Source: JAQBYK01 sp964499425 (GTDB lineage: Bacteria; Patescibacteriota; Gracilibacteria; UBA1369; LOWO2-01-FULL-3). Taken from it: a stretch of DNA of 51,751 nucleotides. The DNA lies in assembly GCA_964499425.1 (NCBI GenBank), contig CAZCLD010000002.1, forward strand, positions 1 through 51,751, given 5' to 3'. Positions 16,485-25,318 of the stretch are shown here, piece by piece (position 1 is the first letter of the stretch; the number at the start of each line of letters is the position of its first letter). Position numbers and translations under genes: made by a program. Under the pieces are notes generated by a model. The model searched no databases, was not told the DNA's origin, and saw only the letters and a program-made list of their open reading frames with translations.

Positions 16485-17510
16485 ATGAGTGGACCTGAAT
16501 CATTTGGATCTGATAGAGATGTTCGAAAAACACCAAAACAAACTTTTGTGTTTGAGGATGAGCTTGAGATCGATGAAAGCAACCAGGGTTCGCCTGAAAC
16601 TGACAGGAGTGTGGATAAGGATGTAGTTTCAATCCGAGAGGAAGCAGAGGAGGGACTTCAGGGGAAAATTGAGGTCTCAAAGGAAGTATCGAATCAAATT
16701 AAGGATCTTACTTTAGAATACAAAAATAACCTAGGCGAGGAGAATCTCGGCAAGCCATTCGATATCGAGGATGAAAAGCGTCTGGCCGAAGTTATACCTG
16801 AGGAAGAAATACGGGTTAGGGTTATCATGAAACTTAAGGATCAGGAAGGCCTCGAGGGCAAGGACGTCGTCATGGCTGCTGTGCTTGAAAAGATGCTTCT
16901 TTCATATAACAAGAAAAAGGAAGAACTGACGGGAGACGTAAACTCCTATACTCCTTCTCGTCTTCTTGAAGAAGGAGTCGACTCTGAGGCTGTGAAGACA
17001 AAATTGGCGCAGAAAGAAGCTACCTTTGGTCTATTTCAGGAATTGGGGCTTCTAAAGAAAGGGACTTATGATCCTGGTAAACCACTCAACTTCGAGTTGG
17101 CGTTCTCTAATCTTAATACTGCCATTGAAAAGGGAGAGATTACCCTGAAAGACTTTATCACAAAGTATGCTGAGGTCCTTGATGAGGATCCAAAGCAGAC
17201 CATGCAGAATTTCATCAACTTCTATCCTGACTTTAAGAAATTCGGAGGAATTGCTTTGATGCAGGATCGAGCAACAGATCAAGGGAAACTCGGGGACATG
17301 CATGACGCAGTCGCATCTGGGAATTTGGGTGACTTTTATTCTGAGTATGCGAGTGGTTTCGCAGCAGAATGCCCATTCCTTGATAAAGCTGTGGCGGAGG
17401 CTACAGTGAAAATAGGAACCGAAGAGCATACAGCCGAACCTTCAGAGAAGGAGCCAGAATTTGTAGTACAAGAAAATGCCGCCATCGTTGAGGGTGATCG
17501 TGAGAAATAG
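16485..17510 (+). CDS. uncharacterised acidic protein
   Basis: The 341-residue protein has no signal peptide or membrane segment. It has an acidic disordered start (about 1-60), a mostly helical middle (IKDLTLEYKNNLGEENLGK ... ALMQDRATDQGKLGD) and an acidic end. I do not recognise a family. The reading frame stops at TAG 17508-17510, but the +1 frame stays open for 25 more codons (to TGA at 17583) with similar protein-like composition (SKFGKLKEEYDRGESTVEN), so the true C-terminus may be longer if one base in the AAA just before the stop is an error. Confidence 0.7.
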   Translation: MSGPESFGSDRDVRKTPKQTFVFEDELEIDESNQGSPETDRSVDKDVVSIREEAEEGLQGKIEVSKEVSNQIKDLTLEYKNNLGEENLGKPFDIEDEKRLAEVIPEEEIRVRVIMKLKDQEGLEGKDVVMAAVLEKMLLSYNKKKEELTGDVNSYTPSRLLEEGVDSEAVKTKLAQKEATFGLFQELGLLKKGTYDPGKPLNFELAFSNLNTAIEKGEITLKDFITKYAEVLDEDPKQTMQNFINFYPDFKKFGGIALMQDRATDQGKLGDMHDAVASGNLGDFYSEYASGFAAECPFLDKAVAEATVKIGTEEHTAEPSEKEPEFVVQENAAIVEGDREK

Positions 17511-17589
17511 CAAATTTGGTAAGCTTAAAGAGGAGTATGATCGGGGTGAATCTACAGTCGAAAATGAGGATATTGATGCATGAAGCCCT

Positions 17590-18434
17590 CTACGCTGCCA
17601 TTTCCAATTCTTTCATCAAGTAATGTGTAGTTGGTATCACCCTTATTGGCTGATATGGATGGTCAACTGGATCCTCACTTAAGCGAATGGAATGACCTGG
17701 AGCACTGTGTATAACTATCGGTTTTCCGCCTGGGCCTTCTGTGTCTGTAATTGTCACCGAAGCCCTATTAGTTCCTGGTGCTGTAGCTGTCCTTACAACT
17801 GCGCTTTGTAGAGCTGCACTGAGTGGGGGCCTTACAACTCCTGAAGTGTAGCCATAGCCCTCCCTCCACATATCTATTGTAGCGTTTATATGTGCTATCG
17901 TTTCTGGCGGATATTCTCCTCTGATTTCTAGCGCTAACCCTATCTCTGTTGGGGTATGACTGCAGCGACCGCTTATGTAGCTAAATATTGCTCTTGTCTC
18001 AGGATCATCTAAGTCAAACTTACGATTATGAATTTGCGCTACGTTTCCTGGGACAGTAAATACACCAGGATCCTTGTATTCTCCCATATGGCTTACGTGC
18101 ATACTAAGATCAAACGGGTTTTCACCAGGGCTGGTTGCTTGAGCGCGTAGTTGCCTCTGTATTTCTGTAAAGCAAGCGCTGCCAACAATGTCTGATATCT
18201 CATAAAAGGCTGTCCCAAGTAGCCACCTATTTACTGCTTCACATTCTGCATGGGTCATTCTCCCTAATAAATCCTGTGGGTAAATTAATGGATTCGCTTC
18301 TCTATCAGTTAATCTCATTAACTTCGGATTTAGCGTCATCGCAGCTGCGTGGCTAAGTTGTGCAGGTGTCAAATTTTGAAATACTAGATCGCGATCTTCC
18401 GCCGTTTCTACTCCTGTGGTGCTGGCTTTTTCAT
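17590..18434 (-). CDS. uncharacterised protein, likely frameshift at poly-A near start
   Basis: The uninterrupted frame, 17590-18372, would start with TTG and give 260 residues. A consensus promoter lies further upstream, followed by an ATG at 18434 and a run of five A. Adding one A there would give MKKASTTGVETAEDRDLVFQ in frame with the rest, about 281 residues; as written, the ATG frame stops after eight codons. The protein is soluble, rich in His, Pro and Thr in its last third (VIHSAPGHSIRLSEDPVDHP), with two Cys in the middle. I recognise no family. It is convergent with the upstream orphan and divergent from proS. Confidence 0.7.
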
Positions 18435-18455
18435 AATTTGGGTTATTAGTATCTA

Positions 18456-18483
18456 ATTATAGGGCTTATTCCGTGTTTGTCAA
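18456..18483 (-). promoter_or_regulatory. consensus promoter of the 18.4-kb minus-strand orphan
   Basis: On the minus strand: TTGACA (18483-18478), a 16-bp spacer and TATAAT (18461-18456). Both boxes match consensus perfectly. The predicted start is near 18449, 15 bases before the ATG at 18434. Confidence 0.85.
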
Positions 18484-18506
18484 ACCCTTTCAACCTCTCC
18501 TTTTAT

Positions 18507-18535
18507 TTGCTCAGTTCATAAAAAATCTCTATATT
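18507..18535 (+). promoter_or_regulatory. proS promoter, leaderless spacing
   Basis: TTGCTC (18507-18512), a 17-bp spacer and TATATT (18530-18535). Only 6 bases separate the -10 from the ATG at 18542, so the transcript would start at or next to the start codon. Confidence 0.65.
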
Positions 18536-18541
18536 TGGGTC

Positions 18542-20251
18542 ATGCGTTATTCAAAGCTTTTTGGAAGAACCCGGCACAATCCCCCATGCGATGCTGATAG
18601 CAAGAATGCTACATTGCTTACTCAAGCTGGTTTCATCGAGAAATTGGCAGCGGGGATTTACAATTTGCTGCCACTTGGCCATCGAGTTTTTACCAAAATT
18701 AACACAATTATCCGTGAAGAAATGAACGCGGTGGATGGACAGGAGATCCTGATGCCTGCACTTCACCCGATTAGCCTTTGGGATGCTACTGGCAGAAATC
18801 GTACAATGGATGACATTCTCTATCGAACTCACGCTTCTGGAAATAAGGAATTCGTCTTTGGTCCGAGCCACGAGGAAACGGTCACTCCCCTGGCGGCTAA
18901 GTACATTCAGTCCTACAAGGATATGCCGCTTAGCGTTTATCAGGTCCAGACGAAATTTCGAGATGAACCTCGGGCTAAATCCGGCCTTCTCCGTGGCCGT
19001 GAATTTGGAATGAAGGATATGTATAGTTTTCATAGTTCTGAGGAGGATTTGGATGAATACTATGAGCGTTCTAAGACCGCATACTTTAATGTCTTTGAGA
19101 GATGTGGGCTTAAGGCTTATCTTTGTGAAGCTTCTGGTGGCCCATTCTCCGATAAGCACTCTCATGAATTCTCTATAGTCACTCCCGCCGGCGAAGATAC
19201 GATAATCGTTTGTGAGAAATGTGATACAGCTCAAAACCTTGAGATCGCTGAGGGAAAAGTTGCGGATCCGGAGGAAAAAGAAGAAAAAGAATTACCTCTT
19301 GAGGAAATCGATTTGGATCGTGGCTTTTCTGTTAAGGAAAACGCTGAGGCTCATGGGGTTCCTGAGTACAAAATTCTAAAAACAGTTGTGTACGAGGTTG
19401 AGGATGCCGGACTGCTCGGTGTTGTTATTCGTGGCGATTTGAGCGTGAGTGATGTCAAACTTGAGAATTACGTAAAGAAGCAATTGCGCGCTGCAAGTCC
19501 TGAGATACTTGAGAAAGCTGGGCTGGTACAGGGCTATATTTCTCCTGTCAATCTACCAAAAGGCGTTAAGTTATCATTCATTGCTGATCATTCTATCAAA
19601 AATGTGAAGAATTTCTCTACTGGCGCTAATGCCAAAGCAAAGGACTACAAAAATGCTAATCTTGGCAGAGACTTTACGATTGATGATTTCACCGATTTGG
19701 TTGAGGTTAAGAGTGGTTTTGACTGCGGGAAATGTGGCAAAGCGCTCAAAGAGATTAAGGCAATCGAGGCTGGGAATATTTTCAAATTGGGGACCAGGTT
19801 TAGTGAGGCTTTTGGATTAAATTTTACCGATAAGGACGGTAAATCCAAGCCTGTTGTCATGGGTTGTTATGGTATCGGTAATACGCGTTTGATGGGGACT
19901 ATTGTGGAGGCACTGTCCGATGAAAATGGGATGATCTGGCCCCTCTCTGTTTCTCCATACCACCTACACATGGTAACGATTGGTAATGATGACGAGGTAA
20001 TGAAAGCTGCTGAGAAGTTGTACAAGGATCTCCAGGGAGCTTCTGTTGAAGTTCTTTTTGATGACAGAGATGAAAGTCCAGGTGTTAAGCTGAAGGATGC
20101 AGATTTGATTGGCATTCCTCTTAGAATCGTCTTGAGTAGGAGAACACTTGAAAAAGACTCAGTGGAATGGAAAATACGCACCGAAAAGGATCCAAAAGAC
20201 GTCAAATTAAACAATCTAATCAAGGAAGTTGAAGGTTTTATTGCTGGGTAA
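18542..20251 (+). CDS. proS: prolyl-tRNA synthetase
   Basis: This class II synthetase charges tRNA-Pro. The 569-residue protein has the bacterial-type layout: catalytic motif 2 region TKFRDEPRAKSGLLRGREF, an inserted YbaK-like editing domain (about 250-390, VPEYKILKTVVYE ... KGVKLSFIADHS), motif 3 region GCYGIGNTRLMG and the C-terminal anticodon-binding domain (VEVLFDDRDESPGVKLKDAD). I chose ATG 18542 because upstream in-frame residues are hydrophobic, untypical and overlap the promoter. Its last 23 bases overlap rmlD. Confidence 0.96.
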   Translation: MRYSKLFGRTRHNPPCDADSKNATLLTQAGFIEKLAAGIYNLLPLGHRVFTKINTIIREEMNAVDGQEILMPALHPISLWDATGRNRTMDDILYRTHASGNKEFVFGPSHEETVTPLAAKYIQSYKDMPLSVYQVQTKFRDEPRAKSGLLRGREFGMKDMYSFHSSEEDLDEYYERSKTAYFNVFERCGLKAYLCEASGGPFSDKHSHEFSIVTPAGEDTIIVCEKCDTAQNLEIAEGKVADPEEKEEKELPLEEIDLDRGFSVKENAEAHGVPEYKILKTVVYEVEDAGLLGVVIRGDLSVSDVKLENYVKKQLRAASPEILEKAGLVQGYISPVNLPKGVKLSFIADHSIKNVKNFSTGANAKAKDYKNANLGRDFTIDDFTDLVEVKSGFDCGKCGKALKEIKAIEAGNIFKLGTRFSEAFGLNFTDKDGKSKPVVMGCYGIGNTRLMGTIVEALSDENGMIWPLSVSPYHLHMVTIGNDDEVMKAAEKLYKDLQGASVEVLFDDRDESPGVKLKDADLIGIPLRIVLSRRTLEKDSVEWKIRTEKDPKDVKLNNLIKEVEGFIAG

Positions 20252-21137
20252 AAATGGGATGCTCGGTTCTTGCTTCTTGAAGCATCTTGCAGGGAGTGAG
20301 GATTTTGAGATGTATGCTTTTGACAAGGAGGAAGTTGATATCACGAACGCCAAGTCTGTTACAGCTGCGTTTAAGCGGATTTCGCCGGATTTCTTGATCA
20401 ATTGTGCAGCTTATACTGCTGTGGATGATTGTGAATCCAATAAGAAGGAGGCCTTTCGAGTTAATGCTCGGGCTGCTGGAGTTGTGGCGGAGGTTTGCAA
20501 GGAGGAGAATGCTACGCTGATCCATTTCAGTACTGATTATGTTTTTGATGGTGAGAATCCTGAGGGATATAGCGAGGATGATGAATGCTCCCCCATAAAT
20601 ATTTACGGTGAGACCAAGCGTGCTGGGGAAGAATTGATTATGAGTACGCTTGATGAACACTATATAATCAGGACTTCTTGGCTTTTTGGTGAGGGTGGGA
20701 AGAATTTTGTGGATACTATGATTGATTTGGGAAAGACTCGTGACGAACTTAAGGTTGTCAATGATCAAATCGGTTCACCAACTTATACGAATGATCTTTG
20801 CAAGGCTGTAATTAAGTATTTTTTGAGACCCTATCTAGCCGAAGTGCCTACGCATCATGTGCGTTCTTTTAATACTGAGGAGGAATTTGGTGAGAGGCAG
20901 GATTTTGGTGTTTATCATCTCACAAATTCGGAGACTTGTTCTTGGTTTGAATTTGCAAAAGAGATCTTTGGACTAATGAATATAGATGTAAAGATTGATG
21001 CAGTAGATTCTGGCGAATTTAAGAGGCCTGCTAAAAGGCCACACTGCTCTGTTTTAAAGAACACAAAGCTGCCAGAATTGCGCAGATGGCATGAGGCGCT
21101 TGAAATCTATCTTCAGCTAAATCATGGCTTGACATAG
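20229..21137 (+). CDS. rmlD: dTDP-4-dehydrorhamnose reductase
   Basis: RmlD performs the final NAD(P)H-dependent step making dTDP-L-rhamnose. The 302-residue protein shows the Rossmann start VLLLGKNGMLGS, INCAAYTAVDDCE, STDYVFDGE, and the catalytic IYGETKRAGE. It starts with TTG inside the proS 3' end, with AGGA placed a few bases upstream, so it is translated from the proS message. Length is normal for the family. Confidence 0.95.
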   Translation: MKVLLLGKNGMLGSCFLKHLAGSEDFEMYAFDKEEVDITNAKSVTAAFKRISPDFLINCAAYTAVDDCESNKKEAFRVNARAAGVVAEVCKEENATLIHFSTDYVFDGENPEGYSEDDECSPINIYGETKRAGEELIMSTLDEHYIIRTSWLFGEGGKNFVDTMIDLGKTRDELKVVNDQIGSPTYTNDLCKAVIKYFLRPYLAEVPTHHVRSFNTEEEFGERQDFGVYHLTNSETCSWFEFAKEIFGLMNIDVKIDAVDSGEFKRPAKRPHCSVLKNTKLPELRRWHEALEIYLQLNHGLT

Positions 21138-21157
21138 CCCTATTTAACTACTATCGT
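21129..21157 (+). promoter_or_regulatory. promoter upstream of 21.2-kb orphan
   Basis: TTGACA (21129-21134), a 17-bp spacer and TATCGT (21152-21157), 22 bases before the ATG at 21180. The -35 lies within the end of rmlD. Confidence 0.55.
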
Positions 21158-21179
21158 ATGGCACATTATCAATTTTTGT

Positions 21180-21902
21180 ATGTCAGAATTTGCTAGCCGC
21201 GATCAAATAATTGAGGACGTAGAAGCATTTCATAGAAGTGCCTGGGAAATCGCATTGCACTATCAGGGGCTAGACGCTGAGGATTTGACTGTGGTTGACC
21301 GCCCACCTCACGCAAAAGAGGTACATGCCGGCGATGGAATGGTTGTAGATATTTTGAGGCCAGATGAGAGTTCTCCATTAGATCTTGGCGCTACTTTTGC
21401 TGACTTGGTCAAAGAAGGCGTTATTGATCCTGACACAGCTGATGCTGTTCAGGCTGAGGTTAGGGAGCAACTCAATGGTACGCTTGAGCTGGGGATGGTG
21501 GTAATCGATGATCGCCCGTGTATCGCGCGCGAGTACGAGCTGAATCCACTTCTCTTCTCTGGTTTAACAGAGGCTGATGCAGAGGCATTCCAAGCCCGTT
21601 GCCAACAAGCTGTAAGAGATTTGATGGAGCTTGGGGCAGTTGAGAGCAAGGATGATTTTCCTCCTGAAATGATCCCTCCAAAAATTCTGGCCTTACGCCC
21701 TAGTCGCGGATTTAGAATTGTGGGTAGATCGGTGAATGCCACTGACTCAGATTCTCTGGATTTCCCATGGCAGGGAATTAGGGGTGAAATGCCAGGCTCT
21801 AGCATACATTCCATGGAGGGAGACAAGAGTAATCTAGTTAGGGCTGTGATTTTGGAGGCAGTACGAAGAAGACTGAATGCCTGCCTACCTTTGGATGCAT
21901 AG
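21180..21902 (+). CDS. uncharacterised soluble protein
   Basis: The 240-residue acidic protein lies between rmlD and rmlA and has its own promoter. There is no signal peptide or membrane segment. Segments such as VDILRPDESSPLDLGATFAD and ALRPSRGFRIVGRSVNATD hint at an alpha/beta fold, but I cannot assign it. Its length and style resemble the orphan at 17.6 kb (similar Pro/Ala-rich composition), yet I see no clear alignment. A link to sugar metabolism rests only on position. Confidence 0.7.
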   Translation: MSEFASRDQIIEDVEAFHRSAWEIALHYQGLDAEDLTVVDRPPHAKEVHAGDGMVVDILRPDESSPLDLGATFADLVKEGVIDPDTADAVQAEVREQLNGTLELGMVVIDDRPCIAREYELNPLLFSGLTEADAEAFQARCQQAVRDLMELGAVESKDDFPPEMIPPKILALRPSRGFRIVGRSVNATDSDSLDFPWQGIRGEMPGSSIHSMEGDKSNLVRAVILEAVRRRLNACLPLDA

Positions 21903-21908
21903 AAATTA

Positions 21909-21937
21909 TTGCGATTAAGGCAATTTTGCTGTTTAAT
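21909..21937 (+). promoter_or_regulatory. rmlA promoter, near-leaderless
   Basis: TTGCGA (21909-21914), a 17-bp spacer and TTTAAT (21932-21937); the -10 ends 8 bases before the ATG. Confidence 0.55.
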
Positions 21938-21945
21938 TAGCGCAT

Positions 21946-22758
21946 ATGAGAGGAATTATTCTTGCTGGGGGAACAGGTAGTAGACTGAATCCCCTGACAA
22001 AGGTGACTAATAAGCACTTGCTTCCGGTTTACAATAAACCGATGATCTATTATCCCCTTTATACTTTGAAAGAGGCAGGGATTACGAATGTCATGATAGT
22101 TTCCGGCAAGGGCCACGCTGGTAGCTTTTTAGAGCTTCTTGGCTCTGGCTCGGAGTTAGGGATGAAGATCTCTTATGAAGTCCAAGAGGAGGCTGGAGGG
22201 ATTGCCCAGGCGCTCGGTCTAACACAGGATTTTGCTAATAACGAGAAGGTTGTAGTGGTTTTAGGAGATAATATTATTGAGGACAATATCAGCTCTGCAA
22301 TTAGTGAGTTCAAAATGCAGCCGAGAGGCGCCAAGATTTTCCTGAAGGCAGTAGATACTCCTGAGGCTTACGGGGTTGCTCAGCTTGAGAATGACAGAAT
22401 AACCTCAATTGTTGAGAAACCTGAGAATCCAGTGTCTGATCTAGCAGTAATTGGCTGCTATATGTATGATCCTCAAGTTTACGACGTGATTACAGGCCTT
22501 GAGCCATCGAACAGGAATGAACTGGAGATTACTGATGTTAATAACTACTATTTGCAGCAGGGCACATTAAAATATGAGGTTCTTGATGGTTTCTGGGGAG
22601 ACTGTGGGGAATCATTTGATAGTCTGATGGAAGCTTCTTCCATGGTTCAAAAAAGTGATTTAGCCCGAGTGGATGAAAAACTTTCTTTACTTCCAAGAAA
22701 ACACAAAAACTTAAATCCAGATGAAAAAAATACTAGTGACCGGGTCTATAGCATATGA
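21946..22758 (+). CDS. rmlA: glucose-1-phosphate thymidylyltransferase
   Basis: RmlA makes dTDP-glucose from glucose-1-phosphate and dTTP, the first step of the rhamnose route. The 270-residue product has the nucleotidyltransferase signature LAGGTGSRLNPLT (5-17), HLLPVYNKPMIYYPL, VVVLGDNIIED and the EKP motif (VEKPENP). It is slightly shorter than the ~290-residue E. coli enzyme, as in many short-form RmlA proteins. The last 38 bases overlap the PfkB kinase gene. Confidence 0.95.
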   Translation: MRGIILAGGTGSRLNPLTKVTNKHLLPVYNKPMIYYPLYTLKEAGITNVMIVSGKGHAGSFLELLGSGSELGMKISYEVQEEAGGIAQALGLTQDFANNEKVVVVLGDNIIEDNISSAISEFKMQPRGAKIFLKAVDTPEAYGVAQLENDRITSIVEKPENPVSDLAVIGCYMYDPQVYDVITGLEPSNRNELEITDVNNYYLQQGTLKYEVLDGFWGDCGESFDSLMEASSMVQKSDLARVDEKLSLLPRKHKNLNPDEKNTSDRVYSI

Positions 22759-23656
22759 CCACCTACTTGGTTTCGATGGTAAATTTAGCGACAGCATTAT
22801 TGCAGAGCAGCTTAAGAATTTGAGTATTTCCTTCACCGCGAATTCTCACCATAGTGATTTTGGCGGGTGTGGGGCTAATATCGCCTACAATTTGAGACTT
22901 CTTGATGAATCTCCTTTGCTTTTTGGGGTTGTGGGTAACGATTTCGATAGATACAAGGTTTGGCTTGAAAAGAATGATATTTCTACCGAAGAAGTGATAA
23001 TTGATAAAAACCACCCTACCGCTCAGGCGTTTGTTTTGACTGATGTGGAGCACCATCAAATAGCTATCTTTTCTCCAGCGGCAATGGCGGAGCATGAAAT
23101 TGAGATAAAGCTTAGGAATGAAGACTTTTCTACTGTAGAACGGGCTATTCTTTCCCCCGAGCAACCGGCTCGCATGCTTTATCTCGCAAAGTACTTTAGT
23201 GAAAATTCTCTTAGCTTCATTTTTGACCCGGGGCAATCGATCCCTGTTTTATCTCGGGATGATCTTTCATTCATGATCGAAAAATCGAGCGGAATGATTC
23301 TGAACGAATATGAGTGTGAAATTTTGATGCAAAAACTGGGTTTGGGCCTTGAGGATCTGGCTTTAGAGAGCGGATTTTTGATTAAGACCCTAGGCGCTGA
23401 AGGGTGTGAGCTCTATAAAAATGATAAAGTGGTCAGTATTCCGGCGTTTCAGGATGCAATAGTGGTTGATGCTACCGGCTGTGGTGATGCTTTTAGGGCT
23501 GGATTGCTACATGGGCTATCTATCGACGAGTCACTTGAGAACTCCTGTGCAATCGCCTGTACAGTAGCTTCTTTTGCTGTTGAAAAAGAGGGAACGCAGA
23601 ATCATAGCTTTACAACCGAGGAAATTGCACAACGTCTTAAATCAATACCTTCCTAA
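22721..23656 (+). CDS. PfkB/ribokinase family sugar kinase
   Basis: The 311-residue protein is a ribokinase-like kinase: start KKILVTGSIAYDHL, the sugar-binding HHSDFGGCGANIAYNL, and the catalytic/anion-hole motif DATGCGDAFRAGLL (D as base). The substrate cannot be told from sequence; adenosine kinase-like or hexose kinases are both possible. The start inside rmlA is right because the beta-strand and GSI segment begin there. Overlap with rmlA (38 bp) suggests coupled expression; its end overlaps the convergent csaB-like gene by 20 bp. Confidence 0.88.
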   Translation: MKKILVTGSIAYDHLLGFDGKFSDSIIAEQLKNLSISFTANSHHSDFGGCGANIAYNLRLLDESPLLFGVVGNDFDRYKVWLEKNDISTEEVIIDKNHPTAQAFVLTDVEHHQIAIFSPAAMAEHEIEIKLRNEDFSTVERAILSPEQPARMLYLAKYFSENSLSFIFDPGQSIPVLSRDDLSFMIEKSSGMILNEYECEILMQKLGLGLEDLALESGFLIKTLGAEGCELYKNDKVVSIPAFQDAIVVDATGCGDAFRAGLLHGLSIDESLENSCAIACTVASFAVEKEGTQNHSFTTEEIAQRLKSIPS

Positions 23657-24713
23657 GGATTTTTTCCATTTCTGAATGATCCTCCTTGGCCCTCTTGCTG
23701 AATTTATCGAGTTTGCCCCTGAATGAGTTTTTGTTTTTCATTATCCCGTTAAACACTTTCATCATGTCTTCTGAATCGACGTCCTCCATATTGAATAGAT
23801 ATTCAGAAAGTCCTGCATATTCTAAAAAGGCCTCAACCTTTGGGGCATAGTTTATGGCTATGAAAGGTGTCTCAGTTTTTATTGCCCCTATGATTGAGTG
23901 TAACCTCATTCCTAGCACAAAATTTACCGAATTATAGGATTTTAATATATTGGTCTGTGATCTTGAGTGATTGACGCTATTACCATGTTCCATCATGCTG
24001 ATAACGTCTTCGTGAAGTTTAAAGTCTTGCTTCTCGCCCTTTTGGAAATCCACGAGCTTGATACTCCAGTCTTTCTCAACGAGCTCATCCAAAAAATTGG
24101 CAATTTGTTTTTTGAAAAGAAGACTTATGTAATCCATTTGTCTTAGTGCAACTATTGCCCTTCTCTTCTTGTTATGATGGATTTGCGTTTTAGAGCAGAA
24201 TGCTAAATCTGGAGAAATGAGGATTTGTTTTTTAACCCCAAGAGCTCTAAGTCTGCCTCTTGATTTTTGATCTCTTACAACTATTAATTTTGCTTTTTTG
24301 AATATTCTTCTCACAATGAATCTTCTTATAAATCCCTTGAGATTGCCGATGCTTTGTCCAAGCATTATTACTGGTTTTTTGTAGCGATATGCTCTGAGTG
24401 CCTGTATTCCCCAGATTAAATTAGCGTTGAAAGTTAGAGAACCGAACAGCCCTCCCCCACCTAGAATAAAATAGTCGCATTCCTTCACCGCCTTTTTTGT
24501 TTTGGAGGTATCTGTGAAGAAGCTCCTTAATCCAGCCGGAAATTTTTGCGCTGAGAGGACCTTGTGCTGCCTTGCTGTTTCTACCGGGTTAGCGCTTAGC
24601 ACGGTGATCTGGGCGTTTGGATCGATGGATTTTAGTGTTTCCAAAACACCACTTAGGATCATTTCGTCCCCTAAGTTATCTGCACCATAATTACCACAAA
24701 CTACAATTTTCAT
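23637..24713 (-). CDS. csaB: CsaB-like polysaccharide pyruvyl transferase
   Basis: CsaB-type enzymes add pyruvate ketals to cell-wall polymers, which in Gram-positives provides the docking site for S-layer SLH domains. The 358-residue protein shows GNYGADNLGDEMIL at the start, ILGGGGLFG, PVIMLGQSIG, VRDQKSRGRLRALG and the late FVLGMRLHSIIGAI, all typical of the family. The start overlaps the rnhB stop by 4 bp (minus strand), so it is co-transcribed with rplS-rnhB. Fits the rhamnose genes nearby as part of envelope glycan building. Confidence 0.87.
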   Translation of the reverse strand: MKIVVCGNYGADNLGDEMILSGVLETLKSIDPNAQITVLSANPVETARQHKVLSAQKFPAGLRSFFTDTSKTKKAVKECDYFILGGGGLFGSLTFNANLIWGIQALRAYRYKKPVIMLGQSIGNLKGFIRRFIVRRIFKKAKLIVVRDQKSRGRLRALGVKKQILISPDLAFCSKTQIHHNKKRRAIVALRQMDYISLLFKKQIANFLDELVEKDWSIKLVDFQKGEKQDFKLHEDVISMMEHGNSVNHSRSQTNILKSYNSVNFVLGMRLHSIIGAIKTETPFIAINYAPKVEAFLEYAGLSEYLFNMEDVDSEDMMKVFNGIMKNKNSFRGKLDKFSKRAKEDHSEMEKILRKVLI

Positions 24714-25306
24714 CGTTTAAAAGTATAGCTTCTTCTATGAATATCACAAAACCCGAATTTACTTATATTACTGCGATGTTGTCTGGTGCCGTAGCCTTTA
24801 TGTTTAGCGAAGCCATACTCAGGATATTTCTTAGAGTAATATTTCATTATCGCGTCTCTTGTAACTTTAGCGAGGATTGAAGCCGCAGCTATGGCCGGCA
24901 CTTTTTGGTCCCCCTTGATTATGGTTTGGAATGGAACAGCGACAATTTGTTTGTCCCTGCCATCGATGAGCACCAGGTCTGGTTTTTGTTTTAGCCCTCT
25001 GATGCAAAGGTCATTTGCAGCTATTGTTGCATTCAGAATGTTCACTTTGTCAATTTGTGTGTGGCTTACAATCCCGATCGCGTAATCAATGCAGTTTTTT
25101 AGGATGATTTCGAAAAGTTCTTCTCGCTTTTTTGGTGAAAGGAGTTTTGAGTCGTTGAGGCCCTTAATGTTGGCATCTTTTTTTAGAATTACGGCGGCTG
25201 AGACCACTGGTCCGGCTAATGGCCCTCGTCCTGCCTCGTCTATTCCCGCAACAAAATTAAATCCCAGACTTTTAAGTTGGGATTGAATGGGGATGAAGGG
25301 TGCCAT
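24710..25306 (-). CDS. rnhB: ribonuclease HII
   Basis: RNase HII removes ribonucleotides and RNA from RNA-DNA hybrids. The 198-residue protein has the active-site GIDEAGRGPLAGP (D23, E24), LIDGRD and ASILAKVTRDAIM. It sits 12 bases after rplS, an arrangement (rplS-rnhB) seen in many bacteria, and overlaps csaB by 4 bp. Confidence 0.96.
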   Translation of the reverse strand: MAPFIPIQSQLKSLGFNFVAGIDEAGRGPLAGPVVSAAVILKKDANIKGLNDSKLLSPKKREELFEIILKNCIDYAIGIVSHTQIDKVNILNATIAANDLCIRGLKQKPDLVLIDGRDKQIVAVPFQTIIKGDQKVPAIAAASILAKVTRDAIMKYYSKKYPEYGFAKHKGYGTRQHRSNISKFGFCDIHRRSYTFKR

Positions 25307-25318
25307 TTGTGAATGGTT

